This document shows, in pieces, positions 23,528 through 35,913 of a DNA stretch of 64,000 nt. The notes under the pieces are model-generated. The model saw only the letters and a program-made list of their open reading frames with translations, was not told the DNA's origin and made no database searches. The DNA lies in NCBI GenBank assembly GCA_000827495.1, contig KN817678.1:1-64000 (forward strand). The letters are read 5' to 3'. Positions within the stretch are counted from its first letter, which is position 1; each line of letters starts with the position of its first letter. The stretch comes from Hypholoma sublateritium FD-334 SS-4 (taxonomy: Eukaryota; Basidiomycota; Agaricomycetes; Agaricales; Strophariaceae). A program made the position numbers and the translations under genes.

Positions 23528-25311
23528 ATGAACATGGTCTCCCCTTTTAAGTCTGAGATTTTCGTATTGCAGTCTAACGGAAATCTCGGCGCCGTGGAAG
23601 TGGCCACCTTCCTTTCACTTGTTCTGTACGGAATATCGCTCTCTCAAGGATATACGTACTTTCTGCAGAGCGCGAAGGGCGATGGATTTACACCGAAAGC
23701 GCTGGTAAGTACTTCTGCTATGTTTCATCCTCGGGGCTACAAAGATCGTTAACGCACAGAAATTAGGTCACTGTTCTTCTGTGAGGATAAGCGAGTCCAA
23801 ACTGTTGACGAGCGCACTCATAGGGAGTCAGTATTCTAGAAACCTTCCACTCATTTACAGCTGCTATGGCCATATATTACGACACTATCACAAGATGGAA
23901 TAACGCCGAAGCCAATTCATACCCTATCGCGGCTAACGCCCTCCTTGAGACTTTAATAACGCTGCTCGTGCAGGTGATATACGCCTTTTCCAATACCAAA
24001 TGTGCATACTCATAAGCGTTGAATTACAACAGGGATTCTTTCTATGCCAAGTGTACAGGTTATCAGAAAAGGTGCCAATCAGCATAGTCTGTGCGTTGCT
24101 CGCGTTACTGCGGTTCATCGGAGGCATTGCAACATGCGTCGAAGCCTTTCTCGATGTACCAAACACTCCCGAAAATGGAATCCACTTCGTGGTACATTTT
24201 CGTTGGCTCATTACGTCGACATTTGCTGTCGGCTGCGCGTTGGACGTCCTCATTGCTGCATTCATGACCTGCCATCTTCGGAAATCTCTGTCACCGTGGA
24301 ATTCGGAGCGGTAAACAATTTCAATCTCAATTTTACCTCAAGTGTTTACATAACACTTACGCCTCATTGTTGCCAAGTCAGGACGGTAAATGTCATCAAT
24401 CGCCTCAGTCGCTGGTCTTTGCGTGAGTAAGGCGATGCCATACCAGACTTTTCCGCGTATATTTTAACATCGAGTTAACTAGAAACCGGAATAATCACTA
24501 GGTGGACTGTAATCCCAAGCTTCGTGGAAGAAACAAACTAATGCTTCTTGTGGAATAGTATAACCTCAGTCTCCGTGATCATTTGCGTGAGTGTCCGTAA
24601 CGACATGAAATACTTGACATTGACTCCATTTTAGTTTTTGACGATGCCGAACAGTATGTATCCCCACTCATCTGAGGCACCGTATTCTGTTCTGACCTGG
24701 ACCTCAAGTGGTGTGGTTGGGCCTCTATGTAATCCTAGTAAACGGTGAGGAGCCTGCACATCGTTTACAATTAAACATTCTAAATCATGGTTTTCCATAG
24801 TTTACTCTAATTCCCTGCTGGTTTGGTCTGTAGGCTCCCTGTTATCTGCGTTGGGTCTCTCACACTGAATTTTCTAAAGCCTGAACGCCCGCCCGCAGCG
24901 TTATGGTGGCGCTCCCTCGAAAAAATCAGCAATTACGGAGATTCGATTTCAGTCAATGCATACAACGATTTCGGTCAGTGCATCAATATCATATCCGACA
25001 CAGTGGTGGCAATCATATAATATTGCTTGTAGATACCTTTATACGCGGCGCGATCGGCTGATTCTATTTCAGAGAAAGATCTGCCGCCTACGCCGGCCTG
25101 TGTATGTCTCTTGCCCAATGGTAATTTAAACTCTAATTTTCGCCTTGACCATTTTCCAGGTCGAGCGCGCTCAAGTTTAAGGCGCTCATATTCTGGCCAG
25201 AGCGATTCTATTGAAGCAAGGGCCTCGTTATTCAATCAAAATGTGTTTCTGTACCTATCGGAAATAAACGACTACACTTTGCGATGTCGCTCGTTTACTA
25301 TCGAATGGTAG
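23528..25311 (+). CDS. DUF6534 multi-span membrane protein B
   Basis: Twelve exons close in phase: 23528-23704, 23768-23781, 23832-23973, 24033-24310, 24382-24422, 24483-24501, 24559-24586, 24635-24653, 24709-24744, 24801-24825, 24880-24973, 25033-25311 (about 383 codons). It aligns throughout with paralogue A: LGAVEVATFLSLVLYG, LETFHSFTAAMAIYYDT, ETLITLLVQ, CALDVLIAAFMTCHL, VINRLSRWSL, MVWLGLYVIL and VYSNSLLVCLNARP. Function unknown; predicted integral membrane protein. The last exon has a longer, Arg/Ser-rich tail than A and could end earlier through an unseen intron. The end is convergent with BTB protein 1, 43 nt away. A and B are in opposite orientation, starts 7 kb apart, with the 17736-18892 gene and METTL16-like gene between them. 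Confidence 0.8.
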
Positions 25312-25353
25312 AATCGTTTCTTTTAAAAAATAGACTGCTTTCTCGGGGCCGCT

Positions 25354-26396
25354 TCAAACGACGATGTCGCTAAATTCTGGAATATTTCTGATGCCAAGGG
25401 CTATCTGATCTTGGATCGTCTTGACATAATGTGTCCTTTTGCAGGTTGTTGTACCGAATGCCAATGAATGAACGCATGGTTTCTCGTGATCGAGGACATA
25501 ATTATGGTCCCAAGAATTCTTAATCACAGCTGCAAGGTAGTTCGTTTTGATAGTGGGCCATATGGAGCATTCGACGGGATTATGCCATTCATTGCAACTT
25601 GTGATTCCTGCTATAGCAACCTTTCGCCAATGGTCATAGTATAGAACCTTAGGAATTCGACGGATTGAGTATGAAATCACTGTAATGAGTGGGATTGGAG
25701 GGACTGACCCATCTTTGCAGCAAGCCAGGATGTGTGAGGCGCCTCACGATTTCATCCAAAGGCTTCGAGATGGTCTCAATCGCGACTTGATTCGCGAGAT
25801 CAAAATATCCATGTCGATATGTATGATTTAATATTTCAAGTGGATACTGTTTAATCAGCTGACTGCGAAGCGTTCGTCGTTCGACGATCAATACCACTAT
25901 TGAGTCACGAGTGTGTGAGTGGTCTATGGGTTCAAGTTGACGTACTAAAAGCGGGTTATGCATGTGTTCATAGCACCAAAGACTTGGTATTTCTCAGCGG
26001 CTTCGGCCAGAGGGAAAAGTATGTCTGGTTTCATATTCATTACCAAAGGCTGTCGAAAATTGTTGACCTCCGTCCTTGGGTGGATGAATTGGAAGAGTAG
26101 AATCAGTATCTCAGAAGGCTCTTCGAGAGGGATAACCTCGTCAGGACTTGTCAAAAAATTTGCCGGTACTTGAAGACCGCCGCTCGTTGCGGCAAGGTAT
26201 TTGCTGTGGATTTTGAAGAGAACAGCGTCGGACGATTTGAAGGTTATATCGGCATTCGCATCGCAGACTGTTTTTGAGGAGTCAGTCATGGTGTAGTGGC
26301 AAACGGCACGAGGAGTTCAAAGAACTTACAAGCAGGACAAATCTTCAGAGGGGGAGGCGCGGAATCATCTCGCCCTGCAGAACTTGGAGATGACAT
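25354..26396 (-). CDS. BTB/POZ domain protein 1 of a tandem pair (possible frame break)
   Basis: Exon 1 starts MSSPSSAGRDDSAPPPLK (26396-26330) and joins exon 2 (26267-25946) in phase. Exon 2 has the BTB fold signature of Agaricomycete proteins: CDANADITFKSSDAVLFKIHSKYL, FLFP-like LLFQFIHPR, FPLAEAAEKYQVFGAMN. Later parts read LIKQYPLEILNHTYRHGYFDLANQVAIE and HPGLLQRW; after an intron, VLYYDHWRKVAIAG to the stop. BTB domains mediate dimerisation and often link substrates to Cullin-3 ligases. The junction after exon 2 does not keep phase with the only visible acceptor, while the same junction in paralogue 2 does; a one-base insertion after 25897 would explain it. It may therefore be a decaying copy or an assembly error. 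Confidence 0.75.
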
Positions 26397-26752
26397 TGAA
26401 CAACTTGTAGAGAAAGGGCGACCTTCGCCATGGCATCGATTGCAGGATATCTCGGATGTAATCCCGATCCGCACGTGGGGAACATTGTGCCATGACCTTG
26501 GGACCGTCCACTGCAATGCTTAATCGCGTAGAATCTCGAGTGCGTGAGAGTCATTTTGAACAGCTGAAGGAACGAACCAAGATTAAAATCGAACACTTCT
26601 TACAATCGTTTGCGGAACTCCAAATTGGCCAATAAATGGGAGCACTAGCCGGCTGAATGTGCATGAATGGCATTTATACAATTTTGTGTATGTACATTCA
26701 AGTTCACGCGAGTTTCAATGCTCAGCGTATTCTTGAGCGGCATGCTTCTATG

Positions 26753-27840
26753 TTAGATGTTGATGGATCTGAAGTTGGGGATATTCAGTTTCTCGAGCGT
26801 AATTTTTTTCTGGGCTTCTTGGATATTGTTTGAACACCGACAGACATCGCGATGGCCATACGGCTCCCTTGCGGTGCAAGGTTGCTGATGACAATCGAGG
26901 ACGAAGTCGTTACCCCAAAGATTCCCCATTACAGCAGTGAAGTAGTTGGTTTTGATTTTAGGCCAGACAGTGCATCCGTTGGTAGGACTCGGACAATCAT
27001 CCAACAACGTGCTTCCGAACGCAGCAAGGTTCCGCCAGTGAATGTAGTGCAAAAGCTTTGAGTTTTGGGAAAGAAATCAGACAAGGGAATGCGGGTTGAA
27101 TAGGAAGAATGTCCCTACCCATTGTTGAAGCAATCCAGGATGCGTGAGGCCTTTTGTAATCTTATCGAGGGGAAGCGCGATCGTTTCAATAGCGGCTTGA
27201 TCTGCAATATCAAGATACCCATGACGGTGTGAATGATTCAATACCTCGATCGGATGTTGTTTAATTAATTGACTTCCAAGGCGGTCGACAATCAGCGTAC
27301 TGGGCGAACGAATATATTCGAAATAGACTTACTCGAGGCGGGTGAAGCAGGTGTTTATAGCTCCAAAGACTTGATATTTCTCTGCGGCTTCGGCCAAAGG
27401 GAAAAATGTGTCGGAAGCCATATTCATGACAGATGACTGACGAAAGTTGTCAGCCTCTGACCTGGGATGAACAAATCGGAAGAGCAGATCCAATATTTCT
27501 GAAGGTTCGGTAAGTGAGACGACCTCGCTCGGAGTTGTCGATATTGCGGGTGGTATTTGTAGCCCTCCGCTTGTCGCAGCAAGATATTTGCTATGTATCA
27601 TGAAAAGAACACTGTCGGACGATATAAAAATTATGTCCGCATGAGGATCAGACTTTACTCACAAGCGTCAGTGAGGTGAAACTGAGCTATACGGAGTTTA
27701 TACGGAAGAAACGCACAAGTCGGAGAAATCTTCTCTGCCGAGATTGGTACTGAGATGCCTTCTTCGACCACAGAGTTTCCGAATTCCATTTTGAAGCCAC
27801 TTGATGCCCTGTTGGTTTGAGGAAGGAAAGTCGTGGACAT
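26753..27840 (-). CDS. BTB/POZ domain protein 2 of a tandem pair
   Basis: Exons 27840-27717 and 27657-27333 join in phase (acceptor GTGAG), and later exons follow: TLIVDRLGSQLIKQHPIEVL, HRHGYLDIADQAAIETIALP, HPGLLQQW, then LLHYIHWRNLAAFG to the stop at 26755-26753. The BTB core reads DPHADIIFISSDSVLFMIHS, LLFRFVHPRSEADNF, FPLAEAAEKYQVFGAINT. It is clearly paralogous to protein 1 (same exon layout, same orientation, about 350 nt away), so the pair arose by tandem duplication. All junctions can be read in phase, so it looks intact. A role as a Cullin-3 adaptor or transcriptional co-factor is possible but not shown by the sequence. Confidence 0.8.
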
Positions 27841-28338
27841 TGTAAGGAGCTCTCATTCCACACGGGCATGACTAAACATCGTGTCATTAGTACATACTAC
27901 AGGTAGATATGCCCTGGATATACCTGGTAGTTCAAGTCAGCCTGGCAAGGAATTAGAGAAAGAGATATCCCAGAGAGAGAGAGACCGCTCACATATTGAC
28001 GTGGTCATGCATTCTTCTGAGACAATTCTGGCAGAGGTGACAGACAGTGTATGTTTCGTGGACATAGTATATAGACAGCCGACAGTCATATTGCTGTTCA
28101 AACCTGCGCTTATGATGCATCCGTTTCACTGTAGAGTAGAGAGAACACGATCAAAGTTTCAAAATACAGAGTACTCGTTCGTTGAATGATGTATGAGAGA
28201 AGTGGTATTGTTAAATTTAAAAGCGAGAATTATGATGGACCTGCGTTCAAACGTCGCGATGAAGTGGACTAAACCCATACATACAGTGACGGTGGCAGCT
28301 TACCTATGCTACATTGTGTCAATTTATTACACGTGTCG
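27841..28338. other. Intergenic; nothing recognised
   Basis: Upstream region of BTB protein 2 and 3' flank of the Mdm35 gene. A plus-strand frame at 27881-28189 shows no domain. Confidence 0.4.
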
Positions 28339-28700
28339 TTATTTTGGGGGTTGCGTAGGCAGTGGGGGTATGGGATCGACTAAAGGGTTCTCTTCTCGAG
28401 CTTGCTGCAGCAGGGTGTCCAACCCTTTCTCCTTCACCGCGTGCTGATCAAACGGCGTTGATGTCACATTATGACGAGTGAGTAAGACCAGCGCACCTGA
28501 ACACAACCCTTATACTGTTCCCATATCTTGCCACATTTCTGGTTAAACTCGTCAGCTTTCTGCTTCGCGTATGCTGCCCGGGCCTCCGGTGTTTTAGACG
28601 CTTTCACGGCGGGGTCCAGATAGCCCTCAAACCATGAGTTGAAGCACGAGTCGTATTCTATCTTGAGGGGTGTGCATTCAGCGGAGAGACTTTGCGACAT
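28339..28700 (-). CDS. MDM35: Mdm35/TRIAP1 family mitochondrial intermembrane-space protein
   Basis: Two exons (28700-28497 and 28443-28339; 53-nt intron) give 102 codons. The sequence opens MSQSLSAECTPLKIEYDSC and continues NSWFEGYLDP, KCGKIWEQYKGCVQ, KEKGLDTLLQQAREENPL, ending PPLPTQPPK. The Cys pattern is the twin C-x9-C of the family (EC TPLKIEYDS C and KC GKIWEQYKG C), which forms two disulfides after import by Mia40. Mdm35 binds Ups1/Ups2 (PRELI) lipid-transfer proteins and shuttles phosphatidic acid or phosphatidylserine between mitochondrial membranes. Length and all four Cys are as expected. The start at 28700 gives the expected N-terminus. Confidence 0.93.
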
Positions 28701-29785
28701 GACGAACAAATGGTGAATATGAGGTTTGGTGGAGACGTACTTTCGTGCCGCAACCAGCTCCGCTTGTGCTTGGCAGCATCATGTTGAAACAACAAATATC
28801 ACGTGATAATTTGAGTACGGGCGCTAATTTGCCGGGCCGGCCCCATTGGGTATTGTCTTGCTATCTCCTCACCAAAGAGACTTCGCTCGGGTAATTAGGT
28901 ATTATCATCGAGCTACTAGAAGCCTGTGGAAGTAACATGTTCTGCACACAATGAACGGTGCCACCGTCCAAACTCTACGTACGGGTACCGGGAGCTCTTC
29001 AAGCCGCTGGACTGCTTTGCCGGGGGAAGTCTCTGCAATGGTGCGCCTGTGCTACATGGTCATGTTGAACACACCAATGCGCGTATACGATGTGTCGACT
29101 CAACCGCGTCGATACACCTCTACGTCGGCGGGTGCCGCTACCGGGTACGCAAGATTTGGATCCGCGCATGCTAGTACAACCTCCCGACGTGTTGACAATC
29201 AGCGTCTCGGCGTGCGCCTCTGCTATATTCTGAGCTAGCCTTGGATCTCCTCCCATGAGCGTCTCCACAGCATCGGACATCTCCGTGTCGGCGTGCGCTA
29301 CTCTTTCCCGCACTCCTCGCAGCCTCCTCGCCCTCTCCCTCGTACCTCGTCACCAGTCCTCGTATTTGACCTCGCGCCTCGTCCTCGCTCCTTGTCATCG
29401 TCTTTGTGCCTTGTCCTGGCTCAATGAGTGGTGTACATAGGCTATAAGAGGATCTGATACTCTATCACGAATAAAAGTCATGAATAATTCACTCTATATA
29501 ATCTCCACAAGCTCATGGTCTATTAGCTTGGAGTGGTTGCTTGAAAGCAAGAGGGTGGAGCTGGCGGTTTCCCTCTGAGATGTATTATGCAGCAACTACT
29601 CAGTGATAAACATCGTATCCTTTTCAAATTCAATGCTGTATGATTTCTCACGAACTCGCTACTCGGATGAACCAAGATTTCAAAGCCTCCGAGCTGCCCG
29701 GTGGCCACCTTGAATGTGTTACAAATGTCTCGCGAATGTATGTAGTTCTGTCCTATCTTCCTTCACCCCGTACTTAAATACAACT
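28701..29785. other. Intergenic with a CCTCG-rich stretch; no gene supported
   Basis: 29280-29420 (+) is built of loosely repeated CCTCG/CCTTG units. On the minus strand a frame at 28999-29313 contains a helical-looking stretch (AHADTEMSDAVETLMGGDPRL), but stops and frame changes lie next to it and no domain is recognised. A relic of a gene is possible. Confidence 0.35.
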
Positions 29786-31199
29786 ATGAACGTGGAGAAG
29801 TATGCCCTCACGACCCAGACATATGGCGTGCCTTTCATATGCACGATGAAGAAGTATACAAGAACTAAGGGGCGTACAAACCGTGTGATCGACGACGAAA
29901 GCGCCCCAGGATCCATTCTTTTGCTCGCGAACGGTTCCGGATTTCGTGAGTCGCGTCAATTTGAATTCAATATGAATACTACATTGCTGATTATACCCGC
30001 TAGCTAAAGAAACCTGGGAGGCTACAATATCTGAGCTCTACAAAATAGATACCGACAGAGAAACGCGACCCATTATTCGCGAGATTTGGGCCTTAGATTG
30101 TCAAAGTCACGGAGAAGCCGCTATCTTGAACGAGGATGTTCTTGTACGCCATCCTGGTATACTCAGTGAGCGGTACTTATGCCTTAATTTACCGAATCAT
30201 TAACTTACAATTGATCCGTGTTCCACAGCAATTTGGGACTATGCCGAGGCCTTCGCTACACTATTCAGATCTGGTCTCCTTGGCAAATTGGACCCTAAGT
30301 TGCACCAAGTTGTGCTTTGTGGACATTCGGCAGGGTCAATTGCAGTGTACGGCAATGTGTACTCATCAAATTTTCAACCGAGCAGTCGACTGACGTTGTG
30401 GTATCATAGGACCTTGGCGACGTCATTCTTCAATCCCCCAAGTAGAATTCCGTTCGCAAAGATTATTCTCGTTGATCCTCCGATCTGGAGCAAAAATATG
30501 GAAGGCCTTCACACAGAGATGTTCAAGACGACTGAGGCCGTTACCCCGGTCAGGAGGGACATATGGGAGAATATGGATCATGCAACGCAATGGCTGAAAA
30601 AGCGCTTACCGGGGGGAAGCTGGGATGATAGAGTATTTGATGCACAGACCGTAAGTCAGAGATATAATTGGTTTCTCCTGAGCCCGAATCAAACCAGATT
30701 CTCAGAAGTATGGTCTTCGCACCCTCCCGACGGCCTTCTATCCAGACAAAACAGGCGTCACTCTGACCACGCACAGGTCATGCGAAAATTCATCCTTCAC
30801 TGGAATAAAATTCATATATAACGCACTGGACCGCCTGAACCAGATTTGTGCTCACATTCCCGTCCATCTGATCTATGGCGGTAAGCATGATATGTTGTCA
30901 GTTCTATTCACCATCATTTCAGGCTATTTCTGTCGTCCATTGATTTTGTTTCGCCTATAATTCAGTACCAGGGAGCTCCAGGATTCCATCTTCAATGAAC
31001 AGGAGGGAAGAACATTTGCGTCCGTTACCAGGCTCAGTCAGGATATCGGTCATCTGGTCTGCTTTAAATCCTTTCATTCTCTTGATGCTGGGATGCTAAT
31101 GATCGAGACATTTCTCAGGTTCCGCACCAGGCTCCAGAAAAACTGGCGTTGGCCATCTTGGGCGTTTTAGCACCGCCGAAGTCTATTAGCAAGCTGTGA
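29786..31199 (+). CDS. Alpha/beta-hydrolase fold protein
   Basis: Seven exons close in phase and give 343 codons: 29786-29945, 30004-30156, 30229-30346, 30410-30650, 30706-30893, 30966-31056, 31119-31199. Features in order: strand LLLANGSGF (oxyanion-hole region), PIIREIWALDCQSHGEA, the nucleophile elbow LCGHSAGS (Ser in G-H-S-A-G), IILVDPPIWSKN, YGLRTLPTAFYPDKTG, HIPVHLIYGGKHD (acid-residue region) and DIGHL (catalytic His). A full Ser-His-Asp triad is therefore plausible and the enzyme is probably an active esterase or related hydrolase; substrate unknown. No signal peptide. The donor of exon 5 (GTTGTC) is weak, so that junction is the least certain. Related genes are frequent in Agaricomycetes. 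Confidence 0.85.
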
Positions 31200-32599
31200 A
31201 TAAGAACGTTTCGTGTAATGACGAACAATCTGAAATTTGAGTCTCCTCATCGCTCTTGTCACAATGCTGGATTTTCCATGCTGGACAGTGGCGCTAGTGA
31301 GTAGGGGTATTAAGAATCCTCCTATTTTTTTATTCTAGAACATATCGACCGACCGAAATGAGAAATCTTTGTTGGGTGATGCGATTGTGAGTTTATGATT
31401 CCATTTGAAAACGGGACTTGCGAGAATTCCAAGGTAAATCTTTCTCTTCTATCACCTATTGAATACTTTATATGCATACCCGACAACGAATATAGTATAT
31501 CGACAATTGAAGGAGTGGGGTATCGCGGTCACAGACTCCTGTTTTAACCCATGTATTCCCTATAAAGAAGCTATGATATTTATCTTACTCTTTTTGTCAA
31601 AAACATTAGTATTGAGCAGGTCAATTCGCCAGGAAAATTTTCCAATTATTCAATGATTACATTTAAACCCCTCACCCCCAATGAACGTATGTCTACTTCA
31701 ATTTTGAATCAACGTGAAAGTAGGTTAAATATAGCCCCAGAGTAGTGATGGAACATTGAACCAAATTTTGTCAATGAGTAGATGTATCTTGTCAATAGTA
31801 ATAACGATCTGTGTACGGCCTGGGATGGTACGCTACTGTTTTGTACATACACGCTGAGCACCCCATATGACCCACATATCTCCTGGAGATGAGCAAATCC
31901 TAGGATTCAGCGCAGTATCTATAAATTCAGTGGAGCCCATCAGATAACTCTGTTCTTTCCATCGTCCAGACTGCCTAAAGCGGAAGACAACCCCAGAACC
32001 TAGTGGTTCTCTCAGAATGACCAGCATCTATACCCTCCGAGCGCTAGCGTTATACCCGAACGGCCTGCACTGGCATTGACTATGGAAAATCATCACTGTC
32101 GCGATGTTGACACACGTCGATCGATCAGTGAAATGATGTCTCCGTATGGCTTGAAGATCCCCTTCATACCCGAAGAAGCAAAAACACACATTCGTTTATA
32201 ATTTTTCGCTCGCCGGCATGGCAGGCAAGAATTGTGTCCGCACGCAGCGCAGTTAAGGATTTTAAAATCAGAACTCTTGGAGATGCCAGACCTGGCCGGT
32301 GTGAATCCGGATCCTGGGTCAAATGGCCCTAGATGGTTGTTGTGGCTTGACTTCGGACAAAGAGTTCGGCGAGGCGGTGCTTCAAGCGCTCCCCCACACT
32401 GCGGCACTGCTGTATGTTAAATTAATGCCATAAATAGGCGCCTTCACGAAACTTGTGGCGCACGATGCAATCGCTATTCCGGATGCCCATCATCCGGACG
32501 AATGCTATGGGGAAGTGTCGGTTCCGGACGGGTCTGATCCCAGGCGGTGGCACGGTTGAGAACGGTGTCGCCAAGACAGCGAGTGATCAGGTCGTATGT
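31200..32599. other. AT-rich intergenic stretch; nothing recognised
   Basis: 31250-31850 is AT-rich with short frames only. 32093-32407 has an open minus frame with a C-x2-C-x6-C-x2-C-like cluster (CAACGHNSCLPC), but no supporting exons. No gene called. Confidence 0.35.
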
Positions 32600-35165
32600 G
32601 CATAATTATATCTGCAAAATTTAATTGGGCGTGCAAATCTGTGCTGATGTCGCGCAAGCGCCGCGCCGTCCAGCCCAGGGGTGCGTCTCATCCCACGTAT
32701 CCCGTGGCCATCACGCATCTGCCATTGCAATACACGGGATGTGTGCGCGCTATGTATCAGGCTTCACGGATGCAGGCATCCGTCGCGTTCGAGGAATACG
32801 ATGTCAAGCGTGTACACATACCATCGCACGCACGCGCGCGTTTTAACATTTTCCATCAATCAGCTCCTGCTTCTGACTTGAGAGGCAGACACTGCCCGAC
32901 AAGGGGCAGTTGATGTCGTCGATCGCACCAATATGATATCATGGCAGCGTGAGTCACCTCGGAGTCCGCCACATATCTGGGACTGATGAACACGAACAGT
33001 ATGCGCTATTTTCGAGGGCAACGACGTACCACTGATGTTTCGCTGCGCATGCAATTACAGCCCAGGATTGCATCGATTTGAGCGAAACCTTCGGTGTGTG
33101 AAGCTGAGCCCGCGGCTCAGGCACTCTGGGGAGCAGAAACTCCGGTGGCGATTTGCTGCAATGGCTCCCCGCGCCTCCCTAATACGGCACGATAATAAGA
33201 CGGAGAGCCGCGTCCCGATCCTCATTCCAGGAAGAGCGGGTACTCTTTATGGTCGTGCGCCTCCACACGAGCGCCGAGGTCCCCAGTGCCCAGTCCACAC
33301 AGCGCCGGGGACTGCTCGGCCACGCACATACAGGCTGCGCCGGGATTTCCGCCTCGTATACCCATCGGCTCAGATATACCTATTATTATTAAATATTACA
33401 CTCCAGCGCAGCACCATCTTTCGCGGTGGGCCCAGCCAAGGCCCGCCATCAGCGAAGCCCAGCGCGGATCCGCCGCGCGTCGAGCGCTTGATCCAGGCCA
33501 CAAGCGGCAGCCCGGTGCCCATATTAGGCGGCGCTGCCGGGCGCGCGCAGCGCGCCATCCGCATTTGGCCAGCGGAGGCCTATATCAAACGGCCGTTCAT
33601 ATCCCGGCGCAAGATCGCCCCGCCGTCGCAGCGCGCTCCGCAGAACGCGCGAGGATCAGCGTATATGAAATCACCGCCTGTCGGGGACGCAGGGGACGCG
33701 CGTCGCTGCGCGCCATGGGGATCCGCGGCGCGCGGTCATGGAGGGGGCTCGCCGCGGTGCTGTCCCCGTGTGTGCGCACACACTCCGGCGTGGGCAGACC
33801 GCAGATGGCGAGCCCCGGGTGCTAGCGCGCCCGCGGCATATGCGGGGAGGCGATCTGCGGTGCGCATCACTGTATCAGGGTGGCCGTGTACACAAGAGCA
33901 CTGGGGTTGGCGTCGATCGCTCCAGGCTGTGTATCTGGATCCTGATTGAGAACAGCAAACACCATAGGCCAAGAGAACTCCGGTGTCAATTGAGATGCGC
34001 GGATTGCGCGGAGCGGCCACTGAGAACATGTACAGGTAAAGCTGGAAGATACGGTAGCTCAAGGATACGTTTTCTCTAACTTGGCTCACCGCGCGCGGCG
34101 GAACCGCACCGCAGGTTCTGCGAGCACGCAAGAAGGTGTACACGTACCCCGCGTGAATCCACTTCTCGTTCTCTCCGTCTTCGCTGTCGGAGGTTAAGTC
34201 AGCGTCAGCGCCGCAGAGCGACTGCAGAGACTGACATGAGTAGTATAACAGGAACAAGGACATCTAAAATAAGCACTGGAACGTTACGTTCGATCATGAC
34301 CTGCAGGGAATGTAACATAAACATCTCAACGAGGTCGCCAAAATGGACGCGGAATACTGCGAAAGGACGTGCAAATTGTTCGACACAAGTCAGTGCGCCC
34401 ACATACTATCACGGGGGTGTCGTGAAATTGCAACGCCGTGCGCTTCGATCCGCGCGAGGCGCTTCCATGAAATGGAGTTGGTTCCACTAGCTCGCAGGAC
34501 ACCGTGTGGACCGCCGTGAGAATGTGTGCGGTGACTCGACTCGAAGCGCGCAGCGCTACGCCTACGGCGCGCAGGTGCATCGCGCGGTTATATCCAGTTC
34601 ATCCCCGACACGGGCAGACAGATAGACAGATACGGCATACGCTAATCTACTTTTCATAGTATCTGGTGACTCGGTATGACGCCTGATGAGTCGACGTGCT
34701 GCCGTACCCGCGAGCATGAGCCTAATGGGCAGCCCGTGCGCCCCGCAGTGCGCTGCGCCCTAGTCCATGACTCCACACCATGCAAGGATGCGAAAATGCC
34801 GTGCGTTCTTCTAGATCGCGCTGCGCTTTGCGAGAGATGAGATCTTTCGCCTTTCTGGAGAGACGGATGTGCATGTACATTGCTATCTATCGCCCACAGA
34901 TTCGACTGGGATTTGACTTAGGCTCGCGGTCAACTCACGCTGTGGGCGCGATCTTGGCGCGTTTCCACGTGACCCCGGTGTCTGCCGGTTTCTCGTTCCC
35001 ACAAGTCCCGCTTGTGCTAGTCGACGAGGGGTTCCGCACTCGTATTTTCCTAAGTGTTTTGAATTGAAAAAAATTGGAAGACTGGTTACAAAAATAAGCT
35101 TGATGTTTACGATATTATTTAGGTATTCCCAAGGTATTTTAGTACTATAACAGCCAAAGGACCCA

Positions 35166-35287
35166 CCCCGCGCGAGACCGCACACTGGGCGCCTGCGCAA
35201 GTGGTCATGTCCGTCGTAATTTAATACGCCGCGCGAGGCCGCAAGCTGGGCGCCTGCGTATGTAGTCATTGCATTCGTAATTTAGTA
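35166..35287. repeat. Tandem two-copy repeat, about 61 bp unit
   Basis: Two adjacent diverged copies (about 35166-35226 and 35227-35287). Both contain CGCGCGAG-CCGCA, CTGGGCGCCTGCG, a GT.GTCAT core and end in CGTAATTTA.TA. Confidence 0.75.
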
Positions 35288-35891
35288 CCCGGAAGGGGAA
35301 CGACGCTCCCCGCTCGGCGTCCATAGCGATATCCAATTCACCGGCCTGCGCGGCGATCCCGACCCAGCGAACCACCCACTGACCGCCCCGCGCCACACCC
35401 GCGGCGCGGCGCACGAAGCTTACTGGTCCCACGCCCAGAGTGTTATTGACAGGTACTATACACTTAACCTAGTAGCCTATGCAGCACCGTATCCGCTAAC
35501 GCCTAACGCCTGCGCCGCGCCGCGCCCCCGCGAGCGATCTACGTGCACACACAAAGCAAAGCAAAGCCTATTCGCGCTGGTTACCTGCCTGCGCGCGCGC
35601 GCCGAGGCATTGAGCTTGAAGCCAATCTCGCGCCGCGCCGCGCTCGGGGCGCTAGCGCCATAGGGCGTGCGGCCGATCTTCGTCCGATCGCACGCAGGCG
35701 GCGGCGGCGCCGCGATCAGGCTGCTTCGCGCTTCGCAGGCGAAGGAAGGGCAGGCGAAGGAGGGGCAGGGAAGCGCGAATCGCGATGGACGCCGGGCGGC
35801 GCACGGCGACTTAACCTTGCCCTCGTCGCCCGTGGGCCGTGCGTGCGTCTCCCGGGCCTGCGCGGCGGGTCCTCCATTCGCCTGCGGTGCG

Positions 35892-35913
35892 AGTGCGTGC
35901 GTGCGTGCGTGCG
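35892..35913. repeat. Simple repeat (GTGC)n
   Basis: About five GTGC/TGCG units in a row. Confidence 0.8.

Noticed and set aside
12347..31199. Biosynthetic gene cluster around the P450 and hydrolase
   Set aside because: No terpene synthase, polyketide synthase, peptide synthetase or transporter is present; the neighbours are housekeeping or membrane proteins.
33035..33949. 304-codon plus frame in the GC island
   Set aside because: Arg/Pro/Ala-rich with no domain, overlapped by other open frames. In DNA this GC-rich, frames of this size arise by chance. The apparent start uses no supported context.
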